From: JAIYCX01 sp964353175
GTDB taxonomy: Bacteria > Bdellovibrionota_C > UBA2361 > SZUA-149 > DAOLCO01
Length of the DNA: 64,000 bases
Direction of reading: 5' to 3'
Assembly (NCBI GenBank): GCA_964353175.1
Contig: CAYGUX010000011.1
Location: 12,832 to 76,831, forward strand
This document shows positions 8,490-17,385 of the stretch, one piece after another. Every line of letters starts with the position of its first letter. Positions within the stretch are counted from its first letter, which is position 1. The notes under the pieces were generated by a model. It made no database searches. It was given only the letters and a program-made list of their open reading frames with translations, and was not told the origin of the DNA. The position numbers were made by a program, and so were the translations under genes.

Positions 8490-8965
8490 TACTTCTACCG
8501 GCTCTATATAAATCTTTTATTAATTAAATAGGGCGTATATGCCCCATAAGTCTCATCTTACCTATATGCACAATATTTAGACAGTGTAAAAGCGATAAAC
8601 ACTTATTTCGCTTAGATCAGGCACTTATTGCCTCATCGTAAAATCAACATATTTTCTTAGTTTAACAAGGATGTATCAAGAATGTAATACTTTCTTATTG
8701 CCAAAAATCTTACTTTTGCATACACCTAGAGTATTAGGGACCTTACGTTTAAGCACTTGGCGTAGATTTAGTAGTTTATAACTTTTTCGGAAGTTGAACA
8801 ATTAAGTTGGCCCCAGAATTGCTTAGTGTTAACTACCCGCTTGTTAGAGGCATAGGGATAGCCGGCTGATTAATAGGATGTAAAGGGGTTTCGTGCTGGT
8901 AAACTTTTGATTTAGTTTATCAGAAGGGTAGATGAAGTAATTATATGATGTTTTAAGGAGTCGTT
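8490..8965. other. Divergent intergenic region with cold-shock gene leader
   Basis: No gene is seen in this 476-bp gap. It must hold the promoters of the kinase (leftward) and cold-shock gene (rightward). The clearest element is a 9-bp hairpin with one G-U pair (8896-8904 with 8915-8923) about 40 nt before the cold-shock start, plausible as a thermosensitive leader element. A smaller GGGC/GCCC hairpin lies near 8531-8544 by the kinase start. Confidence 0.5.
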
Positions 8966-9373
8966 ATGGCTGAAATGTTAAAAGGCGCAGTTAAGTGGTT
9001 CAATGATGCTAAGGGTTTTGGTTTTATTGAACATTCAGATGGACAAGACGTATTCGTACACTACTCTGTTATTGAGTGGGATGGATTCAAAACTCTCAAA
9101 GATGGAGAGGAAGTTGAATATGAATTGAAAGAAGGACAAAAAGGACTTCATGCAGCAATGGTTAGAAGACCTATTGCAGAGCAGAAGAGACTTGAGAAGA
9201 AAATGGTAGATGCATCACATGTAGCTCCGAATCTTCAGTCTGGACAAGTACCGTCAACTTACAAACCATCCACCACGATGATTGATGTTGAAAACTTAGA
9301 CCGAGAAAGCTCGTTGTCTTCTTCTGATCTAGATAATGATCTAACAGATGAACAGCTAGGGAATACTGAATAG
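8966..9373 (+). CDS. Cold-shock domain protein with acidic C-terminal extension
   Basis: 135 aa. Residues 4-70 form a CspA-type OB fold: VKWFNDAKGFGFIE contains RNP1 and VFVHYS is RNP2, so binding of single-stranded RNA/DNA is expected. Plain Csps are about 67-70 aa; here another 65 residues follow, first basic/helical (QKRLEKKM), then Ser/Asp-rich and probably disordered (SSLSSSDLDNDLTDEQ). The ribosome site AAGGAG is well placed. A 12-bp hairpin follows the gene. Confidence 0.92.
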   Translation: MAEMLKGAVKWFNDAKGFGFIEHSDGQDVFVHYSVIEWDGFKTLKDGEEVEYELKEGQKGLHAAMVRRPIAEQKRLEKKMVDASHVAPNLQSGQVPSTYKPSTTMIDVENLDRESSLSSSDLDNDLTDEQLGNTE

Positions 9374-9404
9374 TTCAACTGTTCCGTAAAAAGACTCCTA
9401 AAGA

Positions 9405-9439
9405 TTAGAGAGTGCCTATGAATCATCGGCACTCTCTAA
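9405..9439 (+). terminator. Hairpin downstream of the cold-shock gene
   Basis: Perfect 12-bp stem TTAGAGAGTGCC/GGCACTCTCTAA with an 11-nt loop. No T-tract follows, so it may stabilise the mRNA 3' end or act as a Rho-dependent stop rather than a classical intrinsic terminator. Confidence 0.6.
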
Positions 9440-9603
9440 CCGACCTAAGGCATCTTCAGAATGCCATAAATCACTGAACTCAAGATTACCGCAACCAATT
9501 AACTCTCTTCACTTGAGTTTCGCACAATTTTAGTGTACTTCATCTTTCAGCGTTCTATTTTATTCTTTAAATCAGAAAAATACTCTTAAAAAGTTATCGG
9601 TAG

Positions 9604-10704
9604 ATGTTAAAACCACCAATCCTGCTAGGAGATCGTATTGAATACAGTTCAAATAATGTCTTCGCTCATATTCAAAGAATCCTGACCCAGGAACATTCTG
9701 TTCTAAGGACAATCAACAACACTGAACTGAACAACGACCTATATGCACTTAGTGTCTTGCTATCACCACTACTTTATAATTTAAATTCTAAACAATCTAT
9801 CAGCGACATAAACACACCAAAAGATACATTCGTTAAAGCAGTAGTTCATAAAGCGAAAAAATCAATTACTTCAGATGGCTCTTCAGATTTCTCAACGCCC
9901 AAGGTACGTATCAACACGCTCTTTTCAACGTCCCTATGCACCTTAAATCTTCTAAAGCTATATCAAGATAACTTACTAGATACTATTCAAGAGCTTTCCC
10001 TGGGACTAAACTTTTTATATAATGATCTCTCTCGCACCAAATCCAACATAACTAGCTATCGGGCTGATGAAGTCTTAGCTGGATATACCTTGCTACAAGC
10101 AGCACTAATTACTAAAAATAATAAGTACTTTGATGTTGCCACGGCCTTTTTTAATCCAATAACTTCAACCGAAAAACCCATTCAGCTTTCCAAAAAGTCT
10201 CTTCTCCCCAATTCCATTGATGAAGGGCTGGTAACAAGAATATTGTTTGAACTATATGAGATTTATAACGAACATAGTTTTTTACTACAAGCTCAAAACC
10301 TCTCTCAAGCATCCATCACCAAACAAAAAAAGATTCTAGACTCTTTTCAAAGCGGCGGATTAGGATCCTTTTTTGGGACGTCTATAAATCTTACCGTTCT
10401 AAGCCTAGCTTGTTACAACTGGCTCAAACTATACTCAATTACTAATGACAATGATTTACTAGATATCTCAGGTCACATAATGAGATTCATTTCAGACGTA
10501 ATAGATCGGTCCCAAAACACGCTAGATGGAGTTTACTTTCCCGCTTGGATCAAACCAAAGAAACACGAAATAAGCCTAGAGAATAGCCCATTAGGAGCGA
10601 GGTTTTACTTAGATGCAGCAATCTTTGGGATAAACTACTTCCCAGTTTCAATCAGACAATCACAAGAGAAGAATATGCCGCCACATCTTAGAGTCCGCGC
10701 TTAG
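9604..10704 (+). CDS. Hypothetical helical protein
   Basis: 366 aa, not recognised. It has no signal peptide, membrane segment or metal motif. Predicted helix pairs recur (for example STSLCTLNLLKLY, ADEVLAGYTLLQAALI, INLTVLSLACYNWLKLY), with a small glycine-rich turn GGLGSFFGTS, which would fit an alpha/alpha-repeat or toroid fold as in YyaL-type proteins. That is a guess from the pattern. It ends 3 nt from the convergent Mrp gene. Confidence 0.6.
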   Translation: MLKPPILLGDRIEYSSNNVFAHIQRILTQEHSVLRTINNTELNNDLYALSVLLSPLLYNLNSKQSISDINTPKDTFVKAVVHKAKKSITSDGSSDFSTPKVRINTLFSTSLCTLNLLKLYQDNLLDTIQELSLGLNFLYNDLSRTKSNITSYRADEVLAGYTLLQAALITKNNKYFDVATAFFNPITSTEKPIQLSKKSLLPNSIDEGLVTRILFELYEIYNEHSFLLQAQNLSQASITKQKKILDSFQSGGLGSFFGTSINLTVLSLACYNWLKLYSITNDNDLLDISGHIMRFISDVIDRSQNTLDGVYFPAWIKPKKHEISLENSPLGARFYLDAAIFGINYFPVSIRQSQEKNMPPHLRVRA

Positions 10705-10706
10705 TC

Positions 10707-11501
10707 CTAATTCTCAATTGCAACAGCTGGTTCTGCTCCAAAAGCCTGAACTCTCTTATATACTTCCAAAGCTAAACTCTGAAACTTCTCTCCCACAGGA
10801 CCTACTAAAGATAAGGCTGAAGGCACACCAATATCTCCACCTTCTCTTATACTAGTATCAATTGGGATACTTCCCAAAAATGGAAGATCATATCTAGCAG
10901 ATACTTCTTCTCCGCCCCCTTTACCAAAGATATCTATAATTTCTCCATTAGGCAGAGTAAATCCTGCCATATTTTCCACGACACCCAATATCGGAACGTT
11001 CACTTTTTTAAACATATTAATAGCCCTCCGGACATCCGCTATGGCAACCTCTTGAGGAGTTGTGACCACTAGAGCACCAGACAAAGATACTAACTGAGAC
11101 AAGGATAATTGCGCATCTCCTGTTCCTGGAGGCATATCAACTACGGCAATATCAATATCACCCCAATTAACATCTCCAAACAACTGAGTCATCGCTTTAC
11201 CAAACATTGGTCCACGCCAAATAACAGCGTCATCTTTATTTTTCAGAAAAAAATCGATGGATATATACTTAACTCCATGACGATTGGCCGGGATAAATTT
11301 TTCAGTAGTAGGATCAACCTGCAATTCTCCTCCACCCATTAATGTTGGAACACTTGGTCCATAAAAATCTACATCAATTAGAGCGACCTTTCCTGAAAGA
11401 TTTAAAGTTGGCGAGTTTGCAAGAGCAACGGCTAAATTACATGCAACCGTTGACTTCCCTACCCCACCTTTGCCACTAGCCACGGCTATAATATGTTTCA
11501 T
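10707..11501 (-). CDS. Mrp/NBP35-family P-loop ATPase lacking the Cys motif
   Basis: 264 aa. Deviant Walker A SGKGGVGKST at 9-18, ALIDVDFYGPSVP and VVDMPPGTGDA are typical of Mrp/ApbC, which carry Fe-S clusters to client enzymes. The family usually has CPxCG after ENM; here the segment reads ENMAGFTLPNGEIIDIFGKGG, without cysteines, and the whole protein has a single Cys near residue 21. The N-terminal DUF59 domain is also missing. ATP binding looks intact, but a cluster-bridging role is doubtful. Confidence 0.88.
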   Translation of the reverse strand: MKHIIAVASGKGGVGKSTVACNLAVALANSPTLNLSGKVALIDVDFYGPSVPTLMGGGELQVDPTTEKFIPANRHGVKYISIDFFLKNKDDAVIWRGPMFGKAMTQLFGDVNWGDIDIAVVDMPPGTGDAQLSLSQLVSLSGALVVTTPQEVAIADVRRAINMFKKVNVPILGVVENMAGFTLPNGEIIDIFGKGGGEEVSARYDLPFLGSIPIDTSIREGGDIGVPSALSLVGPVGEKFQSLALEVYKRVQAFGAEPAVAIEN

Positions 11502-11554
11502 TTGATTCTTGTTTTATTTGATTATTATAAAATAGTTTTTATGTAGGCTTACAT

Positions 11555-11584
11555 AAAAAAGGCACTCAACATGAGTGCCTTTTT
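11555..11584 (-). terminator. Rho-independent terminator after ftsZ
   Basis: An 8-bp GC-rich stem GGCACTCA/TGAGTGCC is flanked by A-run and T-run, giving a T-tract on both strands. It separates ftsZ from the downstream mrp gene and can work bidirectionally. Confidence 0.9.
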
Positions 11585-11601
11585 ATCAAGATTATTTCCG
11601 C

Positions 11602-13182
11602 CTATCTTCTAAGAAAGGTTGGAATTTCATACTTATCATCATCATCTCCACTTGTAGGAACAGAGATCTTCTTTAATTTCATTTGTTCTGCTGGACTTGC
11701 AGTATCTTTCTTTCTAGAGAACGCTGGAATGTCCAAACGTTTTTCTATTTGTAATCCACTTTCTACATGTGATGTAGGAACTGTTTGTCCTCTTCTGGTC
11801 TCGACTCGATCGCCAAAGCCAGTTGCAATAACAGTGACTCTAACAGTATCATTCATCTCAGGATCAATTACCATCCCCCAGATAATGTTAGCATCGTCAT
11901 GAGCCTCAGCATGAATCAACTCAGCAGCTTCATTAATCTCTTGTAAAGTAACATCCATTCCAGAAGTAACGTTAATTAAAACGCCTCTAGCACCATGAAT
12001 AGAAATATCTTCAAGAAGTGGGCTTGAAATCGCTTTCTCAGCAGCTTCAAGTGCTCTATTCTCACCCTTACCTTCACCTGATCCCATCATTGCCATTCCC
12101 ATCTCACTCATCACTGAGCGAACATCGGCGAAATCCACGTTTACCAAACCTTCGAAAAGAATCAAATCTGAGATCCCCTTAACAGCTTGATATAAAACAT
12201 CATCTGCTTTTCTGAAAGTATCCAACAAAGAAGTATTTCTTCCAGCAACTGATAATAATCTCTGATTAGGAATGGTAATTAGAGTATCTACCTCTCTCTT
12301 AAGTGCGGCAATACCAGCTTCAGCATTTGCCATCCTTCTCTTACCTTCAAAGATAAATGGCTTAGTAACTACACCAACTGTAAGTGCGCCTAGTTCCTTT
12401 GCAATGCTAGCTACTACAGAAGCTCCACCACCACCTGTTCCACCACCCATTCCAGCAGTAACAAATACCATATCAGCGCCTTTTAAGTAGTCTCTTATCT
12501 CGTCAGCACTTTCTCTTGCAGCAGTTTCACCAATAGATGGATTAGCTCCAGCCCCTAGACCTTTGGTACACTCTATACCAACTTGAATCTTTGTTGGTGC
12601 CAAAGAAGATCTTAAAGCTTGAATATCAGTGTTAGCTGCCATAAATTCAACACCATTAAGTCCTGACTTAATCATGTTGTTTACAGCATTATTTCCACCA
12701 CCACCTATTCCGATAACTTTAATTCTTGCTCCCATAGGCTCAGACTGGAAATTTCTTAAATCGTCCTCGACCGCAGGTACACTTACTTTAGCATTATTGT
12801 TTTTCTCAGAATTATCAGACACGTTTACTCCTTCCGTTTTTAAGTTTTGATCACTACTATCACTATTTAATATCTCTTTAGACAAAGTACTTACTTCATC
12901 TATACTTTCTTCATTTAAATTTTTACCGTCCTCTTCCAATCCCTCAGTAGAAAACAGCTGTTCTTGAGTTGCGGACATCGTATATGGCACATCGTGCTCA
13001 ACATCCTTCTCAGATGCTTTTTCACGAGCTACTATCACTGGCTCATCGATTGGGCTAATTCGACTCTCAGCTCCAGTTGAATTCTCCGCATTAGCAGAGA
13101 CAATAGGAGCCTCAACTATCTTACTCTCAGATACTTTAATAGTATCCAATCTTTCTTTTTTCTTCTTTCTACGACTCTTCAA
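11602..13182 (-). CDS. ftsZ: Cell division protein FtsZ with about 150-residue N-terminal extension
   Basis: Tubulin-like GTPase that forms the division ring. The core starts at about residue 151 (ARIKVIGIGGGGNNAV) and has the tubulin signature GMGGGTGGGGA; the C-terminus ends IPTFLRR, the peptide that binds FtsA/ZipA-type anchors. Before the core are about 150 residues rich in Ser, Glu, Asp, Lys and Asn, starting MKSRRKKKKE, so a basic head and acidic disordered linker. The start at 13182 is a TTG with a poor ribosome site; internal ATGs exist but none has a better one. The gene is isolated from the dcw cluster start and has its own terminator. Confidence 0.93.
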   Translation of the reverse strand: MKSRRKKKKERLDTIKVSESKIVEAPIVSANAENSTGAESRISPIDEPVIVAREKASEKDVEHDVPYTMSATQEQLFSTEGLEEDGKNLNEESIDEVSTLSKEILNSDSSDQNLKTEGVNVSDNSEKNNNAKVSVPAVEDDLRNFQSEPMGARIKVIGIGGGGNNAVNNMIKSGLNGVEFMAANTDIQALRSSLAPTKIQVGIECTKGLGAGANPSIGETAARESADEIRDYLKGADMVFVTAGMGGGTGGGGASVVASIAKELGALTVGVVTKPFIFEGKRRMANAEAGIAALKREVDTLITIPNQRLLSVAGRNTSLLDTFRKADDVLYQAVKGISDLILFEGLVNVDFADVRSVMSEMGMAMMGSGEGKGENRALEAAEKAISSPLLEDISIHGARGVLINVTSGMDVTLQEINEAAELIHAEAHDDANIIWGMVIDPEMNDTVRVTVIATGFGDRVETRRGQTVPTSHVESGLQIEKRLDIPAFSRKKDTASPAEQMKLKKISVPTSGDDDDKYEIPTFLRR

Positions 13183-13331
13183 AGTAATTAAATCTATTTT
13201 TCTTATTATATTAGAAAAGGTCCTAGTACTGATACCCTTTTATCAGAAGTGAGAAATAGCCTCAAATAATATGGGTTACTTTTTTCAAACTGCTGAAATA
13301 TATGATTGAATTCCTATCGATATCGGACATC

Positions 13332-14282
13332 TTATTTCCTAGCTTTCTTGTCTGGATTAGAGAATCCCAAAATAACAGGGGCTGCGATAAAGATAGATGA
13401 ATAAGTGCCTGTCACAATCCCTATCGTTAACACAAATGCTAAATCTGCAATTGCACCACCACCAAAAATCCATAACGCGAGGCATGTAAATAATGTGGTT
13501 CCAGATGTCAAAATCGTTCTAGATAGAGTTTGATTAACACTTAAATTAATAATGTCGGCCATCTTAAAATCTCTAATATTTTTATCTCCGACCTTAATGC
13601 CCTTTCCAGATCTCCTCAGAGCTAGGTTTTCTCTGATACGATCATAAACAATGATTGTATCATTTACAGAATACCCTAAGATCGTTAGTAGTGCCGCTAA
13701 CACGCTAGCTCCAATTTCACCACCAAAATAAAGGAATATCCCAGCAGCCATGAATATGTCATGCGCTAAAGAGATCACGGCACCTACCGCAAAGACAAAC
13801 TCGAATTTATAGGAGATGTAGATTAGCAAGCCAATAATTGCAAAAGCTATCGCCTTAAAACCATCTGATTTAATTTTCTCGCCAATAATTGGCCCTACAA
13901 AATCTTCCCTTAGAACACTATACTTCTTATCAATAGTGTTTAAAGCATCTTTAACTACCTTAGAGGAGCTTTCTTTCTCTGTACCTTTTAATCGAATCGA
14001 ATACTCCTTAGCGCTATCACCAAATGTACTAGATTCAAATGCTTGCACTGTTGAGTCTTGAACTCCTTGACCAAGCAAAGCTTCTCGAATCTTATTAGAA
14101 CTCATTTCTTCCTCAAAACTAACTACTACATCAGTTCCACCTAGGAAATCGATACCGAATTTATTCTGACCTGTGATAATCCACTCATACAAGCACCAAG
14201 AAGTAAGTAAAATAGATATAACTATCCAAACTTTTCTCATGCCCATAAAATCTATATTAGTTGAAGGTCGAATGAATGCCAT
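13332..14282 (-). CDS. secF: Protein translocase subunit SecF
   Basis: RND-type membrane partner of SecD that uses the proton gradient to pull exported proteins through SecYEG. 316 aa with six expected membrane segments: an N-terminal TM, the periplasmic domain beginning FGIDFLGGTDVVV (the FxxxxDFxGG motif) and the TM4 motif TILGYSVNDTIIVYDRIREN. 32 nt separate it from secD, so one operon (tgt-yajC-secD-secF). Confidence 0.96.
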   Translation of the reverse strand: MAFIRPSTNIDFMGMRKVWIVISILLTSWCLYEWIITGQNKFGIDFLGGTDVVVSFEEEMSSNKIREALLGQGVQDSTVQAFESSTFGDSAKEYSIRLKGTEKESSSKVVKDALNTIDKKYSVLREDFVGPIIGEKIKSDGFKAIAFAIIGLLIYISYKFEFVFAVGAVISLAHDIFMAAGIFLYFGGEIGASVLAALLTILGYSVNDTIIVYDRIRENLALRRSGKGIKVGDKNIRDFKMADIINLSVNQTLSRTILTSGTTLFTCLALWIFGGGAIADLAFVLTIGIVTGTYSSIFIAAPVILGFSNPDKKARK

Positions 14283-14314
14283 AATGATTTCAGAAATTAC
14301 TTATTATTTATAGA

Positions 14315-15847
14315 CTATATACTTAGAGACTTATCTTTTCTACTTAAAGAAAGAACATCAAAACCTAACTTACATACATACAAAGCACAGAACATACTTG
14401 TAAGTATGCCAAGGCTCAATGTCACTGCGAATCCCTTTATCGGGCCAGTTCCAAAAAGATAAAGGACCACTCCAGTTAATAAAGTAGTTAAATTTGAATC
14501 AATAATTGTAACTCGAGCCCTATCAAATCCTGCAGAAATTGCAGTTGATATAGTTGCTCCACTTCTTAGTTCTTCTTTTATTCTTTCATAAATGATAACG
14601 TTCGCATCCACTGCCATACCTACAGTCAAAGCAAATCCCGCTAAACCTGGAAGAGTTAAAGTCCCTCCTAGTAAGGAAAGTAGCGATAATAAGAATATCA
14701 AATTCAGTACTAAACAAAAAACGGATAACATTCCGGACTTTTTATAATATCCAATCATAAATAATGCGACAATTAAGGACCCAATCAAACAAGCTTGAAC
14801 ACCTTTTTGTATAGAATCTGCACCGAGGGAAGCTCCAACAGTTCTCTCCTCCTCAAATGTCAAGGGAGCAGGCAAAGCACCAGACTTTAAAACAATTGAA
14901 AGATTCTTACCTTCTTGTTTAGTAAAATTACCCGATATCTGTGCTCTTCCGTCATTAATTGGTTCTCTGATGTTAGGAAAAGACTGTACTCTACCATCTA
15001 AAATAATCGCTAAAGATCTTTGAATATTAGATGAAGTAATCTCAGAGAATGTTTTTTTACCCTGCGAATTTAACTTTAAAGATACTTGAACTTCGTTAGT
15101 TTGAGGATTGATTTCAACATTTGCGTTCTCAATTGCATCTCCCGTCATAACCACTTCATCTTCTAAACTAAGGGTACCGCCTGCTTTTAGAGGTAAGGAG
15201 ATAACTTTTTTATTTGCAGATTTTTCATCGGCGACGATCCTAAACTCTAGTTTAGCTACGGACCCTAAAGTCTTCTTAACTTCCTCAATATTAGTAATTT
15301 CTGGAAGCTGCACCATTAATCGATCATCACCTGATCTCTGAATTGTTGGTTCTGCTACTCCGTATTGATCTACCCGATTCCGAATAGTCTCAATCGCTTG
15401 TTGAACTGAATTTCGCTTAATGTCATTTTGTACTTTCTCAGAAATTCCGTACCTCAATACCACTTCCTCCCCAGAACTAACGTCTTCTTGAAAGTTAAAA
15501 TCTGGATAATCAGAGCTCATAAACTCTTTGACTTCATCCACACCTGAGGCGGATAATAAAGTTATTTCAATCTGCTCTGAACCAACCGACTTAGTTCTAA
15601 GTAATCCAACTTTTCTATCTCTGAGTTCAGATCGAATTCCAATGGCGGAAGTTGTTAAGCTACTTTTCACAGCTTCATCAGTTTTAACTCCGAGGATAAG
15701 GTAAGACCCTCCACGTAGATCTAAACCAAGTTTAATTTTGCCAAATGGATAATGTTCCGGAGTTTGCTGAGGAAATAGGGTAGGAAACATGATCCCCAAG
15801 CCCACAAGCACTAGAACCGAAACGAAAATTATTTTATTTTTATACAC
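14315..15847 (-). CDS. secD: Protein translocase subunit SecD
   Basis: 510 aa. LGLDLRGGSYLILGV is the SecD N-terminal motif; the P1 domain follows, with IRNRVDQYGVAEPTIQ, and the membrane domain has LAGFALTVGMAVDANVIIYERIKEE with the conserved Asp for proton relay. GTG start at 15847 with GGGAG 6 nt upstream. Normal length. Confidence 0.96.
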   Translation of the reverse strand: MYKNKIIFVSVLVLVGLGIMFPTLFPQQTPEHYPFGKIKLGLDLRGGSYLILGVKTDEAVKSSLTTSAIGIRSELRDRKVGLLRTKSVGSEQIEITLLSASGVDEVKEFMSSDYPDFNFQEDVSSGEEVVLRYGISEKVQNDIKRNSVQQAIETIRNRVDQYGVAEPTIQRSGDDRLMVQLPEITNIEEVKKTLGSVAKLEFRIVADEKSANKKVISLPLKAGGTLSLEDEVVMTGDAIENANVEINPQTNEVQVSLKLNSQGKKTFSEITSSNIQRSLAIILDGRVQSFPNIREPINDGRAQISGNFTKQEGKNLSIVLKSGALPAPLTFEEERTVGASLGADSIQKGVQACLIGSLIVALFMIGYYKKSGMLSVFCLVLNLIFLLSLLSLLGGTLTLPGLAGFALTVGMAVDANVIIYERIKEELRSGATISTAISAGFDRARVTIIDSNLTTLLTGVVLYLFGTGPIKGFAVTLSLGILTSMFCALYVCKLGFDVLSLSRKDKSLSI

Positions 15848-15874
15848 AGCTTACTCCCTATGGAATTTAGAAAT

Positions 15875-16291
15875 TTATTTTTTACTTACCGTAGTCGGCT
15901 CAATATAAGAGGATTTGATTTGGACATTAACCTTAGGTGCTACCTCAATAGTAATTACGTCCTCTTTAATTTGCACTATTTTGCCCATCAATCCGCCTGT
16001 AGTAGTTACCTCTGAGCCTTTTTTCAATTCAGAGACATATTTCTTTCGATCATCTTCTTCTACCTGTTGAGGTTTAATTACAAGGAAGAAATACGCAAAA
16101 AACGCCATCAATATAAAGTAAAGAGTCCCAAAGATAAATCCTTGTGATCCACCAGCACCTTGCCCACTTCCGCCCATTGCCTCCATACTAGCAGGAGAAC
16201 AACCCGAGCTCAGTATTAACAATACAATTATCGGCACAAACTTATTCTTTCCAATTAATTTGGCACTCTTCTCGAAAGGATGAAAAATCAT
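15875..16291 (-). CDS. yajC: Preprotein translocase subunit YajC
   Basis: 138 aa. Single membrane helix (FGTLYFILMAFFAYFFLVI) followed by KPQQVEEDDRKKYVSELKKGSEV, then a small beta domain (VTTTGGLMGKIVQIKED), the YajC signature. An extra N-terminal hydrophobic stretch ending LSSGC precedes the helix and may be a lipoprotein-like signal; the family usually starts directly at the helix. The start lies about 50 nt inside the end of tgt; a later start cannot be excluded. Confidence 0.92.
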   Translation of the reverse strand: MIFHPFEKSAKLIGKNKFVPIIVLLILSSGCSPASMEAMGGSGQGAGGSQGFIFGTLYFILMAFFAYFFLVIKPQQVEEDDRKKYVSELKKGSEVTTTGGLMGKIVQIKEDVITIEVAPKVNVQIKSSYIEPTTVSKK

Positions 16292-17351
16292 TATTCTCTA
16301 TTTTAACTCTTATTAATTTAACAAGGCGCTGATAAAACCGCAGATTATGCAAACTGGCAAGACTAGCTCCAAGCATCTCTTTAGTGTGATTTAAGTGGGA
16401 GATATATGCCCTAGAATAGGTTTTACAACAATAACAATCGCACCCCTCTTCTAATGGCCTTGAATCTGCCCTATATTCGCTGTTTCTTATATTAAAAAAA
16501 CCATCCATTGTAAAAATTCTACCAAATCGACCACTTCTAGTAGGCATTACGCAGTCAAACATATCTACTCCAGCATAAACTGACTCAACAATATCAAGAG
16601 GAGTCCCAACTCCCATTAAATATCTAGGTTTATCCTCTGGTAACATAGGAGCAGTAAACGTGCATATCCTCCGCATGATCTCTTTATCCTCCCCCACACT
16701 CAATCCACCAATTGCATATCCAGGAAAGTTTAGGTCAGTTAAATCTCTCACAGATTGCTCTCTAAGATCTTCAAACATTCCTCCTTGCACTATCGCAAAT
16801 GGAAGTACGTCATCTCGCTGCTTAGAATCCAAAGAACGTTTAGCCCACAATAAAGTTCTATCCCAAGATTTTTTAGCTTGTTCATGAGTCGCCTCTTTAT
16901 TCAAACATTCATCAAGGACCATCATGATATCAACACCTAAGGTCTCCTGTATCTTCATCACGCTCTCAGGCGTAAATAGAATCTCCTTCCCATCAACATG
17001 TGATCGAAACCTTACCCCCTCATCATTTATCTTCCTAAGTCCACTCAAACTAAATACTTGGAACCCTCCACTATCAGTTAAAATTGGTCCATCCCAAGCC
17101 ATGAACTTATGAATATCTCCAAGATCCCTAATTAGCTCTTCGCCCGGCCTAATATGAAGATGGTAAGTATTAGAAAGGATGATTTCAGCCCCAATTTCCT
17201 TTAGTTCCCTTGCAGTCACACCTTTGACCGTTCCTTGCGTTCCTACAGGCATAAATGCTGGTGTTTCAAATGAACCTGAACGAGTATAAAACTTACCGCG
17301 CCGCGCATTCCCTTCCCTATGTGATATTTCAAAATTACCAATTGAGCTCAT
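16242..17351 (-). CDS. tgt: tRNA-guanine transglycosylase
   Basis: Exchanges guanine-34 for preQ1 in GUN-anticodon tRNAs on the way to queuosine. 369 aa with FMPVGTQGTVKGV, LSNTYHLHIRPGEE, LTDSGGFQVFSL (catalytic Asp region), FAIVQGGMFEDLREQS, GYAIGGLSVGED and the zinc site CDCYCCKTYSRAYISHL. Start ATG at 17351 with AGGTG upstream. It lies between queA and yajC-secDF, a widespread gene order. Confidence 0.97.
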   Translation of the reverse strand: MSSIGNFEISHREGNARRGKFYTRSGSFETPAFMPVGTQGTVKGVTARELKEIGAEIILSNTYHLHIRPGEELIRDLGDIHKFMAWDGPILTDSGGFQVFSLSGLRKINDEGVRFRSHVDGKEILFTPESVMKIQETLGVDIMMVLDECLNKEATHEQAKKSWDRTLLWAKRSLDSKQRDDVLPFAIVQGGMFEDLREQSVRDLTDLNFPGYAIGGLSVGEDKEIMRRICTFTAPMLPEDKPRYLMGVGTPLDIVESVYAGVDMFDCVMPTRSGRFGRIFTMDGFFNIRNSEYRADSRPLEEGCDCYCCKTYSRAYISHLNHTKEMLGASLASLHNLRFYQRLVKLIRVKIENNDFSSFREECQINWKE

Positions 17352-17385
17352 AGTACACCTAAAACATTATTTAAATTATCACTTA

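Noticed and set aside
12272..12490. Open frame inside ftsZ, plus strand
   Set aside because: Proline-rich antisense shadow of a strongly coding gene.
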